DNA from: Betaproteobacteria bacterium
GTDB lineage: Bacteria > Pseudomonadota > Gammaproteobacteria > Burkholderiales > Casimicrobiaceae
Length of the DNA: 13,779 nucleotides
NCBI GenBank assembly: GCA_016704895.1
Contig: JADIZG010000051.1
Span: forward strand, 1 to 13,779
Reading direction: 5' to 3'
A program made the position numbers and the translations under genes. Numbering within the stretch: position 1 is the first letter of the stretch; every line of letters starts with the position of its first letter. Shown here piece after piece: positions 8,664 through 13,779 of this stretch. The notes beneath the pieces were generated by a model, which did not search any database, was not told where the DNA came from, and was given only the letters and a program-made list of their open reading frames with translations.

Positions 8664-9479
8664 GTGAAGAAAAACCTCGCCGTCGCCACCGCGGCCCTTT
8701 GCGCGGCGACTTCGCTGGTGCCGCTGGGCGCGTCCGCGCAGATGTCGGACAACTGGCAATTCCAGGGCACGCTCTACGGCTGGTTCCCGACGATCGGCGG
8801 CAGCACGGTGTTTCCGGAAAGGAACGGCGGAAGCAGCGTCACGATGGACGCCGACGCGATTCTCAGCGACCTGAAGTTCGTGTTCATGGGCGCGCTCGAG
8901 GCGCGCAAGGGTCGCTGGGGCGCCTTCACCGACGTCGTCTACATGGACCTCGGCGACACGAATTCGGGGACGCGCGAACTGACGGTCGGCGGCGCGGGCT
9001 TGCCGGCGGACGTCAGCGCGCGGGCGACTTACGACCTCAAGGGATGGGCGTGGACGATCGCCGGCACCTACCGGCTCGCCTCCGACCCCGCGCTGACGAT
9101 GGACGTGCTCGGCGGCGCGCGCATGCTCGACATCGAGACGACGCTGGGCTGGGAGCTCTCCGGCAACGTCGACGGCATCCCGACACAGGGCCGCCAGGGC
9201 CAGGGGGAATCGAACCTCACGAACTGGGACGCGATCATCGGCGTGAAGGGCCGCTACGCGTTCGGCGCCGAGCGGCGCTGGTTCGCGCCCTACTACCTCG
9301 ACGTCGGGACCGGTGACTCCGACCTGACCTGGCAGGCGATGGGCGGGCTCGGCTACACGTTCTCGTGGGGCGACGTCCTGGGCGTGTGGCGCTACCTCGA
9401 CTACGACATGAAGTCCGGCGAAAACATCAAGGACATCAACTTCAACGGTCCGGCGATCGCGGTCAATTTCCGCTGGTAA
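8664..9479 (+). CDS. Outer-membrane beta-barrel protein, first gene of the sulfatase operon
   Basis: The protein has 271 residues and begins with a Sec signal peptide (MKKNLAVATAALCAATSL, cleavage likely after GASA). The mature part starts QMSDNWQFQGTLYGWFPTIG and has alternating polar and hydrophobic residues with many Trp and Tyr, as in small outer-membrane barrels. Examples are WGAFTDVVYMDLGD, GWAWTIAGTYRLAS, GRYAFGAERRWFAPYYLDVG and GLGYTFSWGDVLGVWRYLDY. It ends in Asn-Phe-Arg-Trp; a C-terminal aromatic residue is the usual barrel-assembly signal. Its precise role is unknown. It could be a channel for a sulfated substrate or a structural protein. The start is GTG with a good Shine-Dalgarno. 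The next gene begins 77 bp downstream, after a hairpin. Confidence 0.75.
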   Translation: MKKNLAVATAALCAATSLVPLGASAQMSDNWQFQGTLYGWFPTIGGSTVFPERNGGSSVTMDADAILSDLKFVFMGALEARKGRWGAFTDVVYMDLGDTNSGTRELTVGGAGLPADVSARATYDLKGWAWTIAGTYRLASDPALTMDVLGGARMLDIETTLGWELSGNVDGIPTQGRQGQGESNLTNWDAIIGVKGRYAFGAERRWFAPYYLDVGTGDSDLTWQAMGGLGYTFSWGDVLGVWRYLDYDMKSGENIKDINFNGPAIAVNFRW

Positions 9480-9507
9480 GCAGAGACCCGTCCAATCGTC
9501 GGCAACT

Positions 9508-9536
9508 CGGGCCGCCCCACACCGGAAGGCGGCCCG
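9508..9536 (+). repeat. Hairpin between the outer-membrane protein gene and the DUF2092 gene
   Basis: Arms 9508-9516 and 9528-9536 form a perfect 9-bp stem (CGGGCCGCC with its complement) around an 11-nt loop. No T-tract follows. It could lower read-through or protect the upstream part of the message, which would raise the level of the barrel protein relative to the downstream genes. Confidence 0.4.
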
Positions 9537-9556
9537 TCGCAGCGGAGAAGGAATAC

Positions 9557-10312
9557 ATGCAATCGACCATGCGTCACATGGGGGCGGCGACGCTCGCCGC
9601 GATGGCGTTCGCCCTGCCGTCCTCGGCGGCGGCCCAGCCAGCGGGCATCGACCCGCAGGCAACCAAGCTCGTCAAGGCGTCGACCGACTTCCTCGCGAGC
9701 CAGAAGCGGTTCAGCGCCGAGACGCGCAGCTCGCTCGAAGTCGTGCTCACGTCGGGACAGAAAATCCAGTTCGATCACCTCGCGCGCCTGTCCGTGCAGC
9801 GGCCCAACAAGCTGCGCGCGGACCGCGTCGGCGACCTGGTCGAGCAGGCCTTCTACTTCGACGGCAAGTCGCTGACGATCTTCAATCCCGGCGAGAAATA
9901 CTTCGCCACGGTCGCGGCTCCCGGAACGCTCGAGGAGATGCTGGATTTCGCGAGGACCAGGCTCGACATCGTGGCGCCGGCGGGGGATCTGGTCTACGGC
10001 AACGCGTACGACATCCTGATGACGGATGTGACCCAGGGCTTCGTCGTCGGCAAGGCGGTCGTCGAAGGCGTGCGCTGCGACCACCTCGCGTTCCGCGCGC
10101 CGCACGTCGACTGGCAGATCTGGATCCAGGAGGGCAAGGAGCCGCTGCCGCGCAAGCTCGTGATCACGACGCGCGACCAGCCCAACGCCCCGCAGTTTTC
10201 GGTCGTCGTCACCAAGTGGAACCTCAGGCCGACGTTCACGCCGCAGACCTTCAGCTTCAGGGCGCCGAGCGGCGCGAAGCAGGTCGAGTTCATGCCGCTG
10301 GCGAAGCGGTAG
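9557..10312 (+). CDS. DUF2092 family periplasmic protein
   Basis: The protein has 251 residues with a signal peptide (MQSTMRHMGAATLAAMAFAL, cleavage likely after SSAAA). The mature part resembles the DUF2092 family (PF09865): KASTDFLASQKRFSAETRSS, then RLSVQRPNKLRADRVGD, FYFDGKSLTIFNPGEKYFAT, and a late segment with WIQEGKEPLPRKLVITTRD. The family looks like the LolA/LolB-type half-barrel that binds lipids or other hydrophobic ligands, but no biochemical role is known to me. The start at 9557 has GGAGAAGGA 4-12 nt upstream. The gene follows the barrel protein and precedes the Ala/Gln-repeat protein by 30 bp, so the three are probably co-transcribed. A carrier role for an outer-membrane component is a guess from fold resemblance. 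Confidence 0.8.
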   Translation: MQSTMRHMGAATLAAMAFALPSSAAAQPAGIDPQATKLVKASTDFLASQKRFSAETRSSLEVVLTSGQKIQFDHLARLSVQRPNKLRADRVGDLVEQAFYFDGKSLTIFNPGEKYFATVAAPGTLEEMLDFARTRLDIVAPAGDLVYGNAYDILMTDVTQGFVVGKAVVEGVRCDHLAFRAPHVDWQIWIQEGKEPLPRKLVITTRDQPNAPQFSVVVTKWNLRPTFTPQTFSFRAPSGAKQVEFMPLAKR

Positions 10313-10342
10313 CCCGGCTGCCGCGAATCGAAGGAAACCGAG

Positions 10343-10858
10343 ATGAACATCAAGACCATGCGGAGGCCAGTCGTGATGGCCGCCTGCCTGCCGCTGCTTC
10401 TGCTCGCGGACCTGTCCCCCGATACGCCGCTGGGCCTCTCGCTTGCTCGCGAGGCGTCCGCGATCGTGGGCGCGCCCATGACGCCGATGTCGGTCGCGGG
10501 GGCGGCACGGCGGACGACGCGCCGGGTCGTCGCTGTCGAAGCGACTGCCGCGACGGCGGCAGTCGCTACCTCGTCCGCAGCCGCCGCAGCGACCGCGCAA
10601 CAACAGCAGGCCGTGGCGGCGCAACAGTCCGCGACGGCCCAGCAGCAGGCCGCTGTTGCCCAGCAGCAGGCCGCTGTCGCCCAGCAGCAGGCGCAGGCCG
10701 CAGGCGTGCCCGCGATCGGCACCGTCGTGCCGGCTCTGCCGGCGGGCTGTGTCGCAGAGGCCAAGGGCGGGATCGAGTACAACAAGTGCGGCAACGCCTA
10801 CTACCGCGCGGCGTTCCAGGGCAACAACCTCGTCTATGCCGTCGTCCCGAAGCCATGA
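10343..10858 (+). CDS. Exported Ala/Gln-repeat protein with Cys/Tyr tail, function unknown
   Basis: The protein has 171 residues. A hydrophobic signal segment (PVVMAACLPLLLLADLS) follows a basic start, and the start ATG has GAAGGA 7-12 nt upstream. Residues about 60-120 are Ala, Gln, Val and Thr with a short tandem unit AQQQAAV, probably a flexible or coiled-coil spacer. The last 45 residues form a compact domain: LPAGCVAEAKGGIEYNKCGN, then AYYRAAFQGNNLVYAVV. The two Cys (in AGC and KCG) may form a disulfide, and the Tyr pair with a final strand suggests a small beta domain. Similar tails occur, in my memory, in small exported proteins of proteobacteria, but I can name no family. Gaps of 30 and 22 bp to its neighbours place it in the sulfatase operon. 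Confidence 0.7.
   Translation: MNIKTMRRPVVMAACLPLLLLADLSPDTPLGLSLAREASAIVGAPMTPMSVAGAARRTTRRVVAVEATAATAAVATSSAAAAATAQQQQAVAAQQSATAQQQAAVAQQQAAVAQQQAQAAGVPAIGTVVPALPAGCVAEAKGGIEYNKCGNAYYRAAFQGNNLVYAVVPKP
10637..10690 (+). repeat. 21-bp tandem repeat coding AQQQAAV
   Basis: Units at 10637-10657 and 10658-10678 differ at one base, and a partial third copy (four codons) follows to 10690. The unit length is a multiple of three, so copy-number change would keep the frame. Confidence 0.75.
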
Positions 10859-10880
10859 CGGGCACGTCGATCTCCCTCAG

Positions 10881-11291
10881 ATGAAGCAAACGTCGAATCG
10901 TGCCGTTCTCGTCGTCCCGATCCTAGCGTTGCTGGGATGCTTCGCCCCTGCCGCAGCGGCGCGCGATCCGGGCGTTAATCAACCGGGCCGGGCTGGGAAC
11001 GTCGGTGTCGGTGCCCCGGGCGCAGGTGTCCGGGATCCGGGCATCAACCAGCCGGGCGCGATCGGCAACCGCGGCGTCGCAGGACCCGGCGTCGGAGCAC
11101 CTGGTGTCGGTGTCGGTGCCCCGGGCGCCGGTGTCCGGGATCCGGGCATCAACCAGCCGGGCGCGATCGGCAACCGCGGCGTCGCAGGACCGGGCGTCGG
11201 AGCGCCCGGTGTCGGTGTCGTGGATCCGGGGCTCAATCAGCCGGGCGTCGCGGGAAACGTCGGCAGCGTCGCGCGCCGCTCGGTCAGGTAA
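10881..11291 (+). CDS. Small exported Gly/Pro-rich repeat protein, function unknown
   Basis: The protein has 136 residues. It begins MKQTSNRAVLVVPILALLGC, a hydrophobic export signal that contains a possible lipobox (LLGC), although AAAA just after also offers a signal peptidase I site. The mature part is almost wholly repeats: four copies of (R/V)DPG(V/I/L)NQPG followed by a short GN-containing piece, separated by Gly-Val-Gly-Ala-Pro stretches such as GPGVGAPGVGV. A 35-residue unit is present twice with identical amino acids. It ends SVARRSVR. No catalytic motif is visible. The composition suggests an extended, flexible or filament-like protein. It lies 22 bp after the preceding gene and 31 bp before the sulfatase. 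No strong Shine-Dalgarno is seen before ATG 10881, so translation may be coupled to the gene upstream. Confidence 0.65.
   Translation: MKQTSNRAVLVVPILALLGCFAPAAAARDPGVNQPGRAGNVGVGAPGAGVRDPGINQPGAIGNRGVAGPGVGAPGVGVGAPGAGVRDPGINQPGAIGNRGVAGPGVGAPGVGVVDPGLNQPGVAGNVGSVARRSVR
11001..11210 (+). repeat. Two tandem 105-bp repeats inside the Gly/Pro-rich gene
   Basis: Copies 11001-11105 and 11106-11210 differ at four bases, all silent: the two encoded 35-residue units are identical. Parts of the unit also occur before and after in more diverged form (around 10965 and 11222). Confidence 0.85.
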
Positions 11292-11322
11292 TGCGTTCCT
11301 TCCCATTTCGAGGCGATTCCGC

Positions 11323-13708
11323 ATGAGCTCTGCTTTCAAGATGTCGACCGCGACCGTTCGGATCGCCGGACTGGTGCTTGCGGCAGCGATACCGTTGTCC
11401 GCTGCCGGGCAGTCCGCCGACCGGCTCGACCGCACCGTGCTGCCGATCAAGGAGCCGGCGCGTCCGACCTACAAGGAGCTCGACGCGCGGAACGTGAAGG
11501 CGCCGAAGCACTTCGACGTCAAGGCCCCCGCCGGCGCGCCGAACGTCGTCATTGTGCTGATCGACGACCTCGGCTTCGGCGCGCCGAGCGCTTTCGGTGG
11601 CCCGATCCGCACGCCGACGCTCGACCGGCTCGCCGAGGGCGGCCTGCGCTACAACAACTTCCACACGACGGCGCTGTGCTCGCCGACGCGCGCGGCGCTC
11701 AAGTCTGGGCGCAACCATCACACGGTGAACATGGGCTTCATCACCGAGATGGCGACCTCGCTCCCCGGCGCCACGGGGCAGATTCCCAACGCGACGGCCC
11801 CGCTCGCCGAGATGCTCCGCCTGAACGGCTACAGCACGGCGGCGTTCGGCAAATGGCACGAGACGGCCGCGTGGGAGACCAGCGTGGCCGGCCCCTTCGA
11901 CCGTTGGCCGACGCGCCAGGGCTTCGACAAGTTCTACGGCTTCATCGGCGGCGAGACCAACCAGTGGGCGCCCTACCTGTTCGACGGCGTCGCCCCGGTC
12001 GAATTGCCGCACGATCCGAACTACCACTTCATGACCGACATGACGGACAAGGCGTCGGCGTGGATCCGGTACCAGAAGGCGATGGCGCCCGACAAGCCGT
12101 TCTTCGTCTACTTCGCGCCGGGCGCCACGCACGCGCCGCATCACGTGCCGCAGGAGTGGATCGCGAAGTGGAAGGGCAAGTTCGACGCGGGCTGGGACAA
12201 GATGCGCGAGGAGACCCTGGCCCGCCAGCTGAAGATGGGCGTCGTCCCGCCGGGCACGAAGCTCGCGCCGAAGCCGCCGGCGATCCGCGACTGGGACAAG
12301 CTCTCCGACGACGAGAGGCGCCTGTTCACCCGGCAGGCCGAGGTATTCGCCGCCTTCCTCGACTACACCGATCACGAGATCGGCCGGATGCTCGGGGCCG
12401 TCGAGGCGACCGGACAGGCCGACAACACGCTCGTCTTCTACATCGCCGGCGACAACGGCACCAGCGGCGAAGGCGGCGAGAACGGCATGTTCAACGAGTA
12501 CACCTACTTCAACGGCGTGGCGGAGAAGGTGCCCGACCTGGTGAAGCTGATCGACAAGTGGGGCAGTCCCGAGACCTACCCGCACATGGCGGCCGGCTGG
12601 TCGGTGGCGCTCAACGCCCCGTTCGGCTGGATGAAGCAGGTGGCCTCGGACTTCGGCGGCACGCGCAACGGGATGGTCGTGCACTGGCCGAAGGGGATCA
12701 AGGCGAAGGGCGAGATCCGCACGCAGTTCGGCCACGTGATCGACGTCGCGCCCACGATCCTGCAGGCGGCCGGCCTGCCCGGAGCCCAAGGTGGTCAACG
12801 GCACGCCGCAGATCCCGATCGAAGGCGTGAGCATGGCCTACACGTTCGACGACGCCCGGGCCCCGGAGCGCCACACGACGCAGTACTTCGAGATCGCCGG
12901 CAACCGCGCGATCTACCACGAAGGGTGGCTGGCGCGAACGATTCACAGGGCGCCGTGGGAGTCCAAGCCCCGCAGCGCGCTCGCGGACGACGTGTGGGAG
13001 CTCTACGACGTGCGCACGGACTTCAGCCTGGTCAACGACCTGGCCGCGAAGCAGCCGCAGAAGCTCGGCGAGATGAAGGCGCTGTTCATGAAGGAAGCCG
13101 AAGCGCACCACGTGCTGCCGCTGGACGACCGGGTGTTCGAGCGCGCGCTGGCCGAGTTGGTCGGCCGTCCGGACCTCATGGGCGGGCGCACGTCGCTGAC
13201 GCTGGCCGAGGGCATGACCGGCATGATGGAAAACGTATTCATCGGCGTGAAGAACAAGTCCAAGACCCTCACGGCCGAGGTCGACGTGCCGCAAGGCGGC
13301 GGCAACGGAACGATCGTCGCGCAGGGCGGGCGCTTCGGCGGCTGGTCGCTCTACGTGAAGGACGGCGTGCCCGCCTACGACTACAACTTCCTCGGCATGT
13401 CGCGCAGCACCGTCGCAGCATCGAAGCCCCTTGCGCCGGGCAGATCGACGATCCGCTTCGACTTCGCCTACGACGGCGGCGGCCCCGGCAAGGGCGGTGT
13501 CGGAACGATCTTCGTCAACGGCGAGCAGGTCGCGCAGGGAAGGATCGAACGGACGCAGGCGATGATGTTCTCCGCGGACGAGACGGCCGACGTCGGCATC
13601 GACCTCGGCACGCCGGTGGTCGAGACGATCGGGTCCGAGTCCAAGTCGCGTTTCACCGGACGCATCCCGAAGCTGACCGTGGAGGTCCGCGACGTGAAGC
13701 GGCAGTGA
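11323..13708 (+). CDS. Periplasmic arylsulfatase, type I formylglycine family (one frame break)
   Basis: Type I sulfatases hydrolyse sulfate esters using formylglycine made from an active-site Cys and a bound metal ion. Repaired, this one has about 794 residues. A signal peptide (cleavage likely after LSAAG) precedes the sulfatase domain (PF00884). Visible active-site residues are Asp81-Asp82 in VLIDDLGFG, the signature Cys119 in LCSPTRAALKSGR (CxPxR), Lys177 and His179 in FGKWHE, His270 in THAPHH, and Asp377-Asn378 in AGDNGTS. The C-terminal part from about 630 is a beta-rich domain (GGWSLYVKDGVPAYDYNFLG). Size and layout match long bacterial arylsulfatases of about 790 residues. An extra G near 12780 breaks the frame; reading GLPEPKVVNGTPQIPIEGVS across it restores the family sequence. 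Start 11323 has a CGAGG 9 nt upstream. No formylglycine-generating enzyme is in the window. The natural substrate is unknown. Confidence 0.9.
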
Positions 13709-13732
13709 GGCGGCGGCGCACGAAGCGATAAA

Positions 13733-13763
13733 GCCCGAGAGCCGCACGCGGCGGCTCTCGGGC
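13733..13763. terminator. Hairpin after the sulfatase gene, probable end of the operon
   Basis: Arms 13733-13745 and 13751-13763 form a perfect 13-bp stem (GCCCGAGAGCCGC and its complement) with a 5-nt loop, 24 bp after the stop codon. No T-tract follows on the plus strand, and on the minus strand only TTTAT follows. Position and strength still suggest a transcription end, perhaps used from both sides. Confidence 0.65.
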
Positions 13764-13779
13764 GTCGAATGATCGGTGG

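Noticed and set aside
10981..11230. CRISPR array
   Set aside because: The repeats are in-frame coding units of 105 bp with no regular spacers and encode a Gly/Pro-rich protein.

Overview
The window is about 70% G+C and codes for Gram-negative envelope proteins: Sec signal peptides, an outer-membrane barrel ending in an aromatic residue, and a DUF2092 protein. The base composition, the AraC-type regulator and the protein flavour suggest a proteobacterium, probably a betaproteobacterium of the Burkholderiales type. That placement is inference, because no marker gene is present.

Left part (1-5147). A divergent pair is separated by 118 bp. On the minus strand is the 5' part of a UDP-galactopyranose mutase-like flavoenzyme, cut by the window edge. 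On the plus strand is a very large signalling protein of about 1290 residues. It has two class III nucleotide cyclase domains, a STAND-type P-loop NTPase and a long TPR region, the same order as mammalian soluble adenylyl cyclase. The two cyclase domains carry complementary halves of one active site. A strong intrinsic terminator, with a UUCG loop and U-tract on the minus strand, closes the opposing gene.

Middle part (5200-8417, minus strand). An exported beta-rich protein of about 583 residues, family not recognised, has a good Shine-Dalgarno and a 386-bp leader region with a perfect 20-bp interrupted palindrome. Upstream of it is an intact AraC-family regulator with an arabinose-binding-like sensor domain.

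Right part (8664-13763, plus strand). Five closely spaced genes, all for exported proteins, form a probable operon divergent from the AraC gene: an outer-membrane beta-barrel protein, a DUF2092 periplasmic protein, an Ala/Gln-repeat protein with a conserved-looking Cys/Tyr tail, a small Gly/Pro repeat protein, and a large arylsulfatase of about 794 residues. A 13-bp hairpin ends the unit. The likely theme is release of sulfate from an organic sulfate ester in the periplasm, with the AraC regulator as candidate controller. The roles of the small proteins are unknown.

Sequence quality. At least sixteen single-base indels break the mutase, cyclase, exported-protein and sulfatase genes. Reading across each break restores a sensible protein with the same composition. 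The region from 6952 to about 12780 has no break. I read these as mostly consensus errors of an uncorrected long-read assembly rather than real pseudogenes, and annotate the genes as whole units with breaks noted.
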